Made by a program: the position numbers and the translations under genes. 64,000 bases of DNA, taken from positions 186,001 through 250,000 of the forward strand of contig LR990065.1 in assembly GCA_905147135.1 (NCBI GenBank), read 5' to 3'. Origin of the DNA: Blastobasis lacticolella (taxonomy: Eukaryota; Arthropoda; Insecta; Lepidoptera; Blastobasidae). The number at the start of each line of letters is the position of its first letter. Position 1 is the stretch's first letter. The notes below the pieces were generated by a model, which saw only the letters and a list, made by a program, of their open reading frames with translations, did no database searches and was not told the origin of the DNA. Shown here one piece after another: positions 9,375 through 20,738 of this stretch.

Positions 9375-9660
9375 TTCTAGAACACTAGTTTCTAAATAGA
9401 AATGCTGGTTCTCGTAGAAATCTACATTTTAGATGGCACCTGTCAAACTTAAAACTGTAATAACTCTGAAACTATTGGTGCTTGAATACTAGTTCCTAAA
9501 GAGAAATGATAGTGCTCGTTGAGATCTACATTTCGGTTGACAGCTGTCAATCTTAAAACTGTAATAACTCTGAAACTTTTGGCCTTAAAACGCTTGTTCC
9601 AGAACAGCAAATACTTATAGATATCGACGGGCACTATCATTTCTTTTTAGGATCTAGTTT
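9375..9660. repeat. Tandem repeat, period about 104 bp, about 2.5 copies
   Basis: AAAACTGTAATAACTCTGAA recurs at 9451 and 9555, with surrounding ACTAGTTYCTAAA and AGAAATGNTGGTNCTCG segments in the same order. A partial inverted piece follows at 9625-9660. Confidence 0.6.
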
Positions 9661-11411
9661 TCTAAGAGCAATGGCTTCCGAGTTATTTAAGTTTATACAC
9701 TCTATTTATACTTACTACTGATGTCATACTTTGTAGTTATAATTTTGAATGAGCCACCATGGTATACATGCAGTTTAAGTAAACATTCGTAAAGGACAGA
9801 AATAACTACGTTTAAAAACATTTTGTCGTAATATTGTCCCAAAATCATGTCTTCAACCAGCTGAGGACAAATTTAAGTAGTGCGGTATATCCCACAACAG
9901 AATCAATCAATGTGAATAACAAATTCCCAACATGACCGAATCAATCTTCTGAATTGAAAAATTTTGAAGTTTTTATGTTCTTATATCCTCAAGATAATAT
10001 ATTGAATGTATTATCATAGAGCCTGTAACCATCGGACAATCAATACGCTTTTAACGAAAATCGGCCAAGTAGTTTTTGAGCTAGAATTAACATCCATATA
10101 AACATTCATATCCACATACAAACCCCTTTCTCCCGCAAGAGTAGGTAGAGACGACATTGTTCCACTTGACAAATCTCTGTCGATTCTTCCACGTTTATCA
10201 ATTTTACATACATAGACAGTTAACTTCATTACCCTTCCTTGGCATCGTAGTCGGGTAAAAACATCAGTTATCATAGTATTCGAGGAAGATCAATCGAGGT
10301 GGTCCAATTTAAATTTAAAAAAAGCAACATTCGCGTTTCATACATTTTTGGATCAAAAATCTAAGTGTCGGCCAGAACAAAATTATTAGTTTCCAATAGA
10401 GAAAACAGTTCTTTACATTGTTTACTGTGACGTCAAATTCGCACGTCCGACGGTCGATTGTTATTGCCTTTTAGAAAAGCGATACTTAGTACCTACTGTA
10501 CGCCCGGTGGTACATAGTGGTGGTGGTGGGCGTACTGGTTTGGCAACATAGTAAGAAATAATAGAACCTTAGGGGAACTAGATTGATGGACGTGGTAACT
10601 CGACAGGACGACATTGATGATACAAAGTGAGAACATGTGACTGTCGAGGAAGGTTATATCAATCAATATGTGTGTTATGGTTTATTTTTTTAAAGTTAAC
10701 TGATGGCTTACGTACCAGACGGGTAAGTTTTATTAGCTAAGTGCCTAGTGGTCGTATGGGGGCTTCGGTGATGTTTCGGCGAGTTGTTTTAAGCCTTATG
10801 AGAAAATCTTAATTGATAGTATGACATAGTTTGGTTGAAGATACTGATTTTATATCATATTATCTTTGGTCAAAGCGTGTGGTAAATCACATGCCCTTGA
10901 TGAGTAGAATGAGTAGAATGAGTAAATGAGTAGGATGAGAGGAGCACGTACTTGTTGAAAGTCAGTTTAGACTTAGTTACAGTTGCGGCATAGGCTTTCC
11001 TCTTGGTCGGTCATTTGATGCAGAGTGTCGTAACTCCTACCTTTATCAACTAACTGCTTCCATTGGCTGCGTTCCGTCGCTTGGTACAGTGTAGCGCTGA
11101 CTGGAGTTTCCAACTCTTCGGATACCTGCACGACATAGTTGTCGACTCTTTTAGTGTGTCTCATTGGATAGTTAATATTATGCTATTATAATGATACAAC
11201 GAAATCAATTGTCGCGTGATAAAAGTAGGCTGGAAAGTCTTGATCTGTATTTTGTTCGTAACTCATAGACCCAGAAGATATAGATACCAACCAATCAAGT
11301 CAACACTGAGCAAGCGCGGTTGAGCCTCAGCAATACAACATATGTAGTTACAGACATTCACTACTCGGTTTAGCAAGAAATGTCAATTATTATTACTTAT
11401 CTAACTCTAGG

Positions 11412-11592
11412 CGACTAAGGGACAAATCCGAAAGGTGGGCAGCAGCATCTTTCTGGGTAGATTTACATCAACTGCACTGCGATCTCCAATCCGCCTGCCA
11501 AGCGTGGAGATTATGGCAATGACCTCCCCTTTCGTGGGAGAGGCCCGAAGTCCTGCAGTGGACTGTTATGGGCTGTGATGATGATGATGATG
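11412..11592 (+). mobile_element. SINE-like element with GAT-repeat tail and 13-bp target duplication
   Basis: Bounded by the perfect direct repeat ATCTAACTCTAGG at 11399-11411 and 11593-11605. It ends in a GATGATGATGATGAT tail, the pattern of target-primed insertion. A related, longer copy in reverse orientation lies at 61557-61818. Confidence 0.8.
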
Positions 11593-11999
11593 ATCTAACT
11601 CTAGGAGCTTGACATGTCTTTTTGAGTACTTCTCGGATTTTGGTTTAGGTCACAACAAACATGTTCGAATTTACGTGCAAAGCTTTCCATCAATTAACAA
11701 CGTATCCATTTGGATAAGCGCTTTTTAGTTAGAATTCTCTCGGTCCGTGTCCGTCACATGATCGGTCCGTGTGCGTTACTTAGACGTTGTTGATGGGCAA
11801 CTACAAATTAGGTTTAGTTTGCAGTTCTATATGTCGGGCTCGAGTCAATGGTGGAATGTTGTCCTCTTGAGTTCGTTTGAGAAATTGGTGGCAATCATAG
11901 TAACAAATCTTGATTGTCAGGATGATCGAGTTGGTCACTAGCGGTAGAGCTGTTAGAACAACTTAACGCCCGAGGACGGTCGTATTATCAGAATGGCCG

Positions 12000-12454
12000 T
12001 GACGGCGCATCGAGTTATTGGTCGTGATAAGATGTCTATCGGTTAGATACTCTTTAGCTGGTCCTTGTTTGTTTGTTTGGTCGGTGGTTAGTTAACAATG
12101 GCAGCGCGCGCACGCATTATTGTGCGCTGTGATGTTCTTGTTTTGATTAACACCAGAAATCAAGCACCCACAAGGAATTGCTATATAAGTCACGAATAAG
12201 AAATTAAGAATACATTTAAGAAATTATGCACAGTATTGTTTAATGACTGTAATTTGTTGTATGTGCCTTTTAAATAAAAATAAAATAAAATAATACCAAT
12301 ACCATAGCCTTTAAACTAACGATGTTGTAAGTTTGTGTCGTGGTGGACCGCGGGCCCTCATGCGTCGCGCTGGAAAAGTCGGCCCTGATGTTAAAATGGT
12401 GATGATAGATCCAATTATAATGATGTCGGCTATCTAGACCCTAGGGCGCCGATA
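12000..12454 (+). repeat. 3' LTR (with 96-bp insertion)
   Basis: Second LTR of the element starting at 6362. It is identical in layout to the 5' LTR except for the insertion at 12199-12294 and about nine substitutions. Confidence 0.85.
12199..12294 (+). mobile_element. 96-bp non-LTR 3' end inserted in the 3' LTR
   Basis: Absent from the 5' LTR, so its borders are exact. It encodes a typical non-LTR polyprotein C-terminus (KKLCTVLFNDCNLLY) and ends in an A/T tail of AAATAAAA repeats. It is younger than the LTR element. Confidence 0.75.
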
Positions 12455-12458
12455 TATA

Positions 12459-14435
12459 CAAGGAATAACGTTGGACCCATGGTACTGCCCTGTGGTACAC
12501 CATACCTACAGATTGCAGTATCACTCGCATGACCTCCAACCCTAACAATCTGACTCCTATCTGAAAGATAATCTCTAAACCAATCCTGTGCCACTCCACG
12601 AACTACCATATTTTCCAAGCGGGCAAGCAATATTGGAATCGACACAGTGTCGAATGCTTTTTGTAAATCCAAGAACACCCCCACACACTTTCTTTTATGT
12701 TCAAGATGTTCCGTTATTTTAGAGGTAAGATTTAAAGCTGCGTCTTCAGTAGAAAGACGTGCTCGGAAACCAAATTGATTTGCTGAAAGAAGATTGTTAG
12801 ACTCCAGGCATCTGACAAGTCGTTTATTAACAAATTTTTCCATTATTTTAGACAGTATCATTAGTAGTGAGATTGGTCTGTAATTATTTGGAATTTTATC
12901 ATCGCCAGTCTTAAATATCGGAGTTACTATTGCTTTTTTGCAGATATCAGGAAAAACCCCAAAGGTTCGCAAAGAAGAGATTTAAGTTTAAAAAAAAACA
13001 TTTGCTACACCATCCCAACCAGGGGTACACTTAGATTTTAAGGTGGATATTACAGAATTTATTTCATACAGATCAGTCAGATACAGAGACATGGAATCCG
13101 AACACTCAGAAGAGCCATACCTTTTAGCCAATTCAGTCTCGGTGGTTCCTAAATTTTTTAAAGATGATATTGGCTAGGTCACTCCCTACTGAAGTGAAGT
13201 AGTTGTTAACTAAATTTAGTGAATCTGTGGGGTTGTCCCAAGTCTCAAGCAAGACAGCAGCCGTTTGATCACTTCTCTTTATATTACCCACTTCTTTAAT
13301 TATTCTCCAAGTCTCCTTTATGTTTTTTGAGTGTTTTGCTAACTGATTTTGACAATATTCTTGTTTGAGTGATTTAACAATTTTAGTACACCAATTACGA
13401 TAAGAGACATACAGAGTTTTCATGTGATCACTGTAGGATGATTTTAGGGTTTTATGTAAATTATCTCTTTTGCGAAGAGCTTTTATCACACTGACCGTGG
13501 TCCATGGCTTCAGGGGTTTTCGCCTTTTAGCTATTTTGGTAGAGATTGAATAGTTCGTAATGGAATTTTGCAATTTGTCGCTTAGGAAATTGGCACACCA
13601 GTTCACATCACTACTGTTATAATAGACACTTCAATCGATCTCTTTCAAATAGACCGAAACAGCTTCATAATCAATCTTAGTGTTAATGCTAGGCGGTTGT
13701 TTACTTTCTGTGCAACTTGAGTTATTAGAATAAAATAATATAGGACAATGATCAGTAATAACAGTTTGCTCAAATAGAATTGTTTGCCAAGGGAAGTGAC
13801 ATTTAGCCATAAAATGGTCAAGGCATGTGTTAGACGGTGAGCGTGTAGGCACAGTAATGCCCGGCACTAGGCCTTGAGAGGCTAACAGTTCTAAGTAATC
13901 ACTGGTGTCATTTAGATTGGTATTAAGAGTGTCAATATTTATGTCCCCTGTGAGTATGATGTTTTTGACTGTAAGTGACTGTAAGAATTGATTTAAAGAG
14001 ACTAAGAACTTACTAGGGTTGTGAAAACTTGGTGGCCGATAAATACAAAGTATGGCTATCCTATTGTCCACCGTAACAACCAGACAGTTACAGTCAGACA
14101 CGCAAGCCGGCTCGCAAACATTATATTGCAGTTGTATTTATATAGAATGAATTATATCCATCGATTGTCGGGGGGACAAAATCGGGACCTATCCAACATT
14201 TACTAAAAATAAACATATCAATCTGAACGTTAATATAAGACGAGAAAACTAGAAAATTGTCCAAATTTTTGTTAATACTGCGAATGTTGTGACTCAATAA
14301 ACAAAGTTTACCGTAGCTATAAGTTTGACCCTGTTCCAGTATCTCTAAGCATTGCGATGGATCTGTAATTTGGTCGCACCTTATGAATTCAGTATTGTCT
14401 ATAATATCTGTAAATACTTTGCTATTTGTACCCAT
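12459..14435 (-). pseudogene. Non-LTR element 'B', ORF2 5' half (endonuclease + RT N-terminal part)
   Basis: Three consecutive minus-strand frames make one degraded ORF2. 14121-14435 and 13631-14101 encode the APE endonuclease (LCLLSHNIRSINKNLDNF at the start, then CIYRPPS, LTGDINID and TDHCPI motifs). 13133-13606 is the linker, ending in NNYFTSVGSDLA. 12459-12972 starts the RT (NNYRPISLL, QFGFRARLSTEDA, FLDLQKAFDTV, YGVPQGSTMGPTLF). The SKCWI motif near residue 83 stands where SETWL is usual. The frame stops at 12459 because of the LTR insertion and resumes at 6357. Confidence 0.85.
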
Positions 14436-14679
14436 TTAAATTGCTATTTACACGTAGGTAGTTTAATAAAAATGAGTTGTTATTATATGTTATAGTTAGG
14501 CATATTTTATTAGTAGTCATGATGATTTGAAATGCATGTGTATGTTTATTACAGCCGAGGGGCAGCATTGCTAAGTGATTTTAGTGAGGTATTGAATAAA
14601 AGTTGTAGTATTGCAGGTGTAGGTGAATAACATTTGTTGTATTAACCAAACATTGTATACATAGACCTAGTCACAAAAG

Positions 14680-15414
14680 CATTAATTCTTGGACCTGCGA
14701 CTCGCTACTAATTAATATTATATGGGAATGTTCCTCCATTCTTACGTAAGCCTTGCCGTGGGTGGTCCAGCAGTATTTGTATTTCTTGGATTTGGCTAGA
14801 TCACGAGCGAGGAAATGGAGACGAGAGCCCTTCGGTGTCAGTTGTTCAGAGATGTATATAGGAGCATCTTCATTAGTTCGTAAGCCTAGGTGTTTTGGTG
14901 TTATTTATTTTACTATATAATTTACATTGTTTAAGATATTCTGTCTTTAGAGAAGTAGATGATAGTTCCATTATAACAGGAGCATTTTATTCCTTCACCT
15001 TTTTTCCTTGCACTTGGTATAGTTACTGATGTCGGAGTTGCTAATGTTTATACCTATGGTTTTTGACAGTCCCGTAAAACATTTCCTTCAAATTCTCTCT
15101 AGATTCATCGGCTTGCTTGGGGACGTTCTTTATCACGAGATTGCCCGTACGATTCCTTCTTTCCAAGTCTTCGATTTTGTTCTCGAGAGATGCAATAATA
15201 TTTCATCATCCTTTGCTTGGATTTCCAATAAGTTAACTTGGCTTCTTAGTTCGTCATGCTGTGCAGCCAGGAAGGTAATGGATTTCTCAATATTAGCATT
15301 AGTTTTCTGGATTTCTTTTTGATATAAAGAAATAGCCTGCAGGTCGGTTCTTTGAGAGGAGAACAGGGATGAAATCATTTCCCTCATTTCTTTTTCAAAA
15401 TACTCCCATTCCAA
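14680..15414 (-). pseudogene. Non-LTR element 'B', ORF1 (coiled coil + RRM-like, frameshifted)
   Basis: The N-terminal part (15133-15414) is a predicted coiled coil (KTNANIEKSITFLAAQHDEL). Reading on after frameshifts gives ENKIEDLERRNRTGNLVIKN, the transition to an RRM-like domain, then YISEQLTPKGSRLHFLARDL and YKYCWTTHGKAYVR, the standard C-terminal end of these RNA-binding ORF1 proteins. At least two frame breaks. It lies directly upstream of ORF2 of the same element. Confidence 0.75.
14940..15130 (-). pseudogene. Frameshifted middle of ORF1 of element B
   Basis: Between the coiled-coil and the C-terminal part the minus strand reads SLKTEYLKQCKLYSKINN and, one frame over, NISNSDISNYTKCK, both expected ORF1 residues. 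The breaks are small indels. Confidence 0.5.
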
Positions 15415-15768
15415 TCCTCCATTTATTTGCTTACATGGGACAATCTAATTGTTTAATCACCATCGTCATTTGCGTGCCCCAATACCTTGAAGTTAGTTAG
15501 TTATAAAACACTTATATTGTTGATTATTCCTTGCAATAATTATCTAGGCTCACCCTGAGCAACGTGTGCAACGGGGTTTATCAAACTAATAGACCACTTT
15601 TTGGCCGGCCGCCAAAAAAGTCATGAAATGCATGTTGTGACGTCATTCCAGAGGATGGGATCATGCTATTGGAGATCAGCGGTGCCGATGCTGGACGACG
15701 CGGCGATGGTGGCCGTTTTCCATAAGTTGGACCGTCAGTCAATAAAAAACGTTTTAACTGTTCTTATA

Positions 15769-16497
15769 TCTATACTTAATATTATAAAGAGGAAATGTTT
15801 GATTTTTTGTTTGTTTGTTTGTATTGAATAGGCTTCGAAACTACTAGACCGATTTCAAAAATTTTGTTACCGTTGGGAAGCTACACTATCCCTGGGTGAC
15901 AAAGGCTTTATTATATTTTCTACAAAATTACGGATCATTAATAAAACTCCAATAATGTAACCCAAGGTGTAAAAAAATACCCAAAAAATTCCTTACATCG
16001 CGTGTGCTGCGAAAACTATTGATGATAGAACAAAATAATGTACTACGACTTTGCAGAACACATCATTATCTACAAAAAGTGTCACGACAGTATATGTCTA
16101 TTATAGTTATGTCACAAAGTGTTCTTTTATTTTCAAAATTTAATTGAAATGCCGCCGCTAAAAAACGCTCTTTATTTGTACCTTGGTATTAATCCTTATC
16201 AAAATCAATTACTTCATATTCACGACTGCTTCAATACCTTTATATATAACTCTTTGAATTATTCAATTCAGACATTCCATTCGAAAGATATCACGAGTTT
16301 AAAAATGTGAATATTAGAAAAAAGTCGTGTGTTCGCCGCTCAGTCCGCTCGGCTATCTAGGCAGCACGGGGTACGGGAGGGGAGTCAATGTCAAGTAATA
16401 AACAAGTGCCGCGCGCGCGGCTCCCTACGCAGCGGTCGTGTGTAACCCGTGTACCCGTAGTGGTTGGTACCCGTGCGAAGCCGGGGCGGGCCGCTAG
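15769..16497 (+). mobile_element. Non-autonomous Helitron (729 bp)
   Basis: Begins TCTATACTTAATATTATAAA after an A and ends in a GC-rich hairpin-capable stretch GCCGGGGCGGGCCGCTAG before a T, the terminal structure of Helitrons (TC ... CTAG, inserted between A and T). The interior has the phrase TTTGTTTGTTTGTATTGAAT and no helicase coding. Relatives: 34758-35619, 36091-37007 and part of 62225-62366. Confidence 0.75.
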
Positions 16498-16984
16498 TTA
16501 CTTATAACAGTTAAAACGTTTAGTAAACGCCTTAGGTGACACTTACGATATTCCTCAAATCGGTTTCATAGCAAGTTTAGTTTTTATTGAAGGCGTTGGC
16601 AATGTTTTTCTTGATAGGATAGTTTAGTGCAATTCGGCAATAATCTTTTATTATTATTGATAACTGTGCTGGATGGAGCTATACCCGTAGTCGAATAGTA
16701 GAGGAAGATCACGATTGTATCTGAGTATTACTTATAATCACTCTGTATATTAATTGAAGGTATACTTATCTATTGACACAGAGTCGACATACAGATGGTC
16801 TTTTGTTTAAAATATATACTTACTTCTGAAATGCTTTTGTATTAATTACAATAATTTGAATTACGTCATTCAGTTTTACCAAATATGATTACATCATTAT
16901 TTACTTGTTATGATGGTTTCTTTTGATGGCTTCTCAACCTAGTTGAAAACAAACACGGTTCCCGACATCTGTCCCTATGTAGCT
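16498..16984. other. No gene seen
   Basis: AT-rich sequence without a supportable reading frame, splice pair or terminal repeat. Confidence 0.5.
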
Positions 16985-17205
16985 ATCTGATGGCGAATAG
17001 AGTTATATACAGTTTCATAATACAGATGCGATTTCAGAGATTTTTCGGTCTGACCAAACAAAATTATATTATTTACCTTGTCGGTATTGTTCCTTTTGTT
17101 ATCTTGCACTATAGAATGCATGTAGATTGGATTGGAACATTTAGTTTTAGTGCTTACTTCGAGCTCCATTGTCAATGCGCTAGCTTGAAGTAAGCACTAA
17201 AATAA
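16985..17205 (+). promoter_or_regulatory. Diverged inverted copy of the peptide-gene promoter, with hairpin
   Basis: Its reverse complement matches the promoter/5' UTR block at about 4868-5030 along about 160 bases with clear but imperfect identity (shared: AACAATATAATTTT and the CTAAA-TAAATGTT stretch). In this orientation a TATAGAA box lies at 17112-17118. Where exon 1 should follow there is instead a palindrome: TTTTAGTGCTTACTTC at 17142-17157 and its complement near 17188-17204. No signal-peptide exon is present, so this is a relic or a repurposed promoter. Confidence 0.5.
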
Positions 17206-17465
17206 GTGATTACTTCTAGCTAGCACCAACTGAGTTACAAAATAGCCTTTTCGTCATGCTAGTCTATTAACTAGTGCCGGGCCGAACTTTCAGTTTTGAC
17301 TTTAAATTAGTAAATGTATGCATTGTTGAGGGAATAATTTATATATTAAAAGACTGTGCTGTTATTCGAAGCCTTATTATAAGAGAGAGGAGTTGTTGTT
17401 TTCGCTGGCTAAGACAATCAATTTTGTGAAATCAGTGTTAGATGCTCAAAAAACCATTCAATTCC

Positions 17466-17624
17466 TAGGAGTTATTTATTTATTTGTATCAAGCTACAGA
17501 GGCCCATAGATATACCTAATACATATAACATACAAAATTATAAAAACAATAAACAATACATTATAGCCAAACAAAATAATATAACCCTATACAACAATAC
17601 CACTTAAATTAACAATAGACTAAT
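17466..17624 (-). mobile_element. Short non-LTR 3' end
   Basis: Minus-strand tail starting with a TTTATTTATTTG-type end at 17473 and running to the TAAA-type tail of element C at about 17625. Probably a separate severely 5'-truncated insertion. Confidence 0.45.
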
Positions 17625-17886
17625 TTATTTATTTTTATTTATTTATTTGGAAGATCATCAGCTTAACAAACAAATCAGTACTTAATGGTAAAAAACGGTT
17701 AGCTAATAATAGACCTTCACTAATAGATCTAGAATAGTTTATAAACTTAGCGTAGATAGATAGCCGAGGCAAATTCTGTAGGCACACGAAATATCAAATG
17801 ACATGATAAAAAAAAAGTATAAAATATTTAGCACTTAAATAACAAATTAGCAATTAAATGACAGAACAAAAATACCCACACAATAC

Positions 17887-19341
17887 TTACTGCTCAAAGA
17901 ATACGCTACTTAGCAATTGCCGCGCTGCGTGAACGCTCGTATTAAAAACATCAAGATCAACGCCCGATTCCAACAATGAAATACAACTCCTGGTCGCCCG
18001 AATAAGATACGAATTCTGTCTGTAATTAGTAGAGGCTTGGGGATACATAAATGGTACCTTGTGACGACCACCATGACCTCTAGGTACCCGAAACTGCAAT
18101 TTACTGAGTAATTTGGGACAGTCTACCGAACTAGAAGCTATTTTAAAAATGTAAGTTACATCTGCAATATTGCGTCGAAGAGACAATGGCATTAAATGGA
18201 ATTTTTTACATAAATCTAAATACAGCTCAGACTTATAATAAATTTTAAGTCTATAGCACAGGTACTTCATAAACCTAATCTGAACACGTTCAAGTCTTGT
18301 TTTGTAAACGTCATAGATGGGATTCCATATTTGAGAAGCGTACTCTAAGGTACTTCTTACATATGCGCAATATAAGACTTTGAAAGTCTTTGCGTTTTTG
18401 AAGTCCTTGGTTACACGCATGAGAAAACCCAATGACTTCGATGCCTTGGCAACAATGCTCTCAATGTGGTAATTATAGACCAATTTATGGTCTAGTACAA
18501 CACCCAAGTCTCTAATTGAAGTATCCCTAGTAAGTGACTGGTTTCCGAGGAGATAATTATATATAACAGGTATAGGTTTACGAGTAAAGGAAACTACACT
18601 ACATTTTGAAGGATTCAGATCAAGATTATTATCAGAACAATACTCGACAAGTCTAGTAAGGTCTTCCTGCAGTGCATTGGCATCATTAACGGTAGCTACA
18701 CTTGAGAAAACCTTCATATCATCTGCGAAGCAGAGAAGATGTGAATTGTGAAGGCAGCTAATAATGTCGTTAATGTAAATAGTAAACAACATAGGCCCGA
18801 GTAATGAGCCCTGGGGAACACCACTAGGAATTCCTACCCAACTCGACATGTAATTATTTACTACAACCGCCTGTGACCTATTCTCAATGTAAGACGCAAA
18901 CCATCTAAGCAAGTCCCCACATATTCCCACACTTTTCAACTTTGTGAGAAGACGCCTGTGATTTATCCAGTCAAATGCTTTGGAATAGTCCGTATTTATA
19001 ACGTCCACTTGCATGCCAGCATCTAAAGTTTCAGTTAGAAAGTCGTTGAAAAGAGCAAGATTGCTGACAGTGGATCTGCCGGGTATGAACCCATGTTGGA
19101 AATCACGAAGAGATTGCTTAATGGCCGCATATACCTGCCTGTGAACCACTTTTTCAAACACCTTTGACACTATACATAATTTTGATATGGGCCTGTAATT
19201 GGTCACTTCCGTTCTTGAACCTTTTTTATAAATGGGGGTGATAAAAGCAGTTTTCCATAATGTTGGTACTGTACACTCCTTCAAGGACCTTTGGAACAGC
19301 AGACAAATAGGAACTGAGATGGTATCAGCACATTTTATCAA
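17887..19341 (-). pseudogene. Element C reverse transcriptase domain (484 codons)
   Basis: Copies element RNA into DNA at the nicked target. Motifs in order: TNYRPISKLCIVSKVFEK (about residue 47), FIPGRSTVSNL, NTDYSKAFDWINH, SGVPQGSLLGPMLF and LLCFADDMKVF with the catalytic FADD at about residue 229, then DLGVVLDHKL and the C-terminal RTRLERVQ/KYLCYR domain, ending SSVFFEQ. The catalytic core is intact. The upstream linker is out of frame by one base near 19360 (the residues GPDQLPAIF, usual here, are read in another frame), so the original ORF2 is disrupted. Confidence 0.85.
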
Positions 19342-19658
19342 GAATATTGCTGGGAGTTGGTCGGGGCCAGCTGATCTAACTTAGACAACAAAATTGCGAC
19401 AGATTCGACATTCAACAAGATTTTTGAAATGACAGACGTAGGCAAATCATGGGCGGCGCTAGCTAGTGTCAACCACCGGTTGCTGTTTACTTGAGTCGAG
19501 AAAATTGGATAGAAAATAGTCTGAGAAGACATTGCAAATATCAGTACCTGTACTGAATGTTACATTGCCATATGTAAGGTTACTCGGCATTACATTACTT
19601 TTTGTTTTAGTGTTGTAATAGCTCCAAAAATGCTTGGGATTATCTGTAATTGCTTCTT
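19342..19658 (-). pseudogene. Element C ORF2 linker, frameshifted
   Basis: Minus-strand frames read AITDNPKHFWSYYNTKT, then FSTGTDICNVFSDYF, then VESVAILLSKLDQ, the usual linker between endonuclease and RT. They are spread over different frames, showing at least two indels. Confidence 0.7.
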
Positions 19659-20738
19659 CTATAGAACGTACCTATCATAACAGCTGCTTTCAAGTGCTTG
19701 GGCTCTAGCTCGCAATAATTTCATCTCCAGCTTATCTGCCAAATTTCCATATTTTATAAATTTACGATAACACTTGTATTGTTCCTTAATAACCTTCTGA
19801 AGCGACTTAGAATACCAAATAGGGTACTTACAGCCAGAACACGATATGCGAGGTATATGTTTATCTCTGATTAAATAATAAATTGAATAGAAGTAACTAA
19901 CACATTCCTCCAATGACCTGTGCTCAAACTCACTTTCCCAGTTTACTTTTTCCACCTCTTCGTTGATGATGTTGTAATCACCTTTATTGAAGTAATATTT
20001 TATTCGCGGCGCAGCAATCAAATGTTTATAATTAGCAGGGTAGTATTTTAACAATAACGCTCCATGATAAGCATCAATAGGTACCAATGGGCTATCGCAA
20101 CTAGATACAAAAACGTCATCGTGATTTGACAGAACTAAATTAAATTGCTTTAGCCCGTGTAGGTATAACTCATCCACTAAACAGCACTCATCGTTTGTGA
20201 TGTTACCCGACGGTACAAGAAAGTTACCCTGCGATGTCCAAATAATATTACTTAAATTAAAGTCGCCCACGATAAAGAATTTATCGTTGGGGTTAGAAAC
20301 AACGACGTCGCTTAGTTTATTTAAGAAATTCGATAATTGTGTGGAAAAACTATTACCTAGATTTTGACGACACAGGTATATACCGCATATGTGTATGTTA
20401 CTAATTTTCCGCGTAGTTGAATCTTGTATGGAGATAGTAACCCACAAGTCCTCGGCTGTCGAGTAGAAGGTAGGCTGCGCCGAGGCACACACACTTCCCA
20501 TGATTGCAATCAAAACACCACCACCTCGAGTCTGTTTTGTAGAACCGTAATCACGATCGCGCCTCCAAACGACATACCTATCGTCGAATAGTTCCGTGTC
20601 CCTAACACCATCGTTCAACCATGTTTCCGTGAGGATTATAACATCGTAATTATTCAGTCTCACGTTACGATAGAAGTCCGTTGTCTTTGTTCGTAATCCC
20701 CGTGTATTTTGATAGTAAATACTTAAATAATTAGCCAT
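19659..20738 (-). CDS. Element C endonuclease domain (359 codons)
   Basis: APE-type endonuclease that nicks the target to prime reverse transcription. It starts MANYLSIYYQNTRGLRTKTT with the N-box, followed by ILTETWLNDGV (catalytic E), GGGVLIAI, CGIYLCRQ, FFIVGDFNLSN (catalytic D) and a DSP-type end. The start codon overlaps the stop of a 139-codon upstream frame (ATGGCTAA). The domain looks intact to residue 350, where the frame is lost. Length is normal for the domain. Confidence 0.8.
   Translation of the reverse strand: MANYLSIYYQNTRGLRTKTTDFYRNVRLNNYDVIILTETWLNDGVRDTELFDDRYVVWRRDRDYGSTKQTRGGGVLIAIMGSVCASAQPTFYSTAEDLWVTISIQDSTTRKISNIHICGIYLCRQNLGNSFSTQLSNFLNKLSDVVVSNPNDKFFIVGDFNLSNIIWTSQGNFLVPSGNITNDECCLVDELYLHGLKQFNLVLSNHDDVFVSSCDSPLVPIDAYHGALLLKYYPANYKHLIAAPRIKYYFNKGDYNIINEEVEKVNWESEFEHRSLEECVSYFYSIYYLIRDKHIPRISCSGCKYPIWYSKSLQKVIKEQYKCYRKFIKYGNLADKLEMKLLRARAQALESSCYDRYVL

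Larger units (their letters stand above)
6362..12454 (+). mobile_element. LTR retrotransposon without recognisable gag/pol, inserted in element B
   Basis: Direct repeats at 6362-6719 and 12000-12454 act as LTRs (TGACGGCGC ... GCGCCGATA). The 4-bp target duplication TATA is at 6358-6361 and 12455-12458, and removing element plus one TATA restores an open RT frame. Directly after the 5' LTR is TCAGAAGTGGGATCC, a plausible primer binding site. The 5.3-kb interior has no frame resembling gag, protease, integrase or RT. It holds a SINE, tandem repeats, a palindromic GC-rich patch and two weak exon-like stretches. It therefore looks like a non-autonomous (LARD-like) element, perhaps carrying captured genomic sequence. 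Confidence 0.75.

Noticed and set aside
10973..11164. 63-codon minus-strand frame (MRHTKRVDNYVVQV and on)
   Set aside because: Vaguely like the C-terminal tail of a retrotransposon polyprotein but too short and unsupported.
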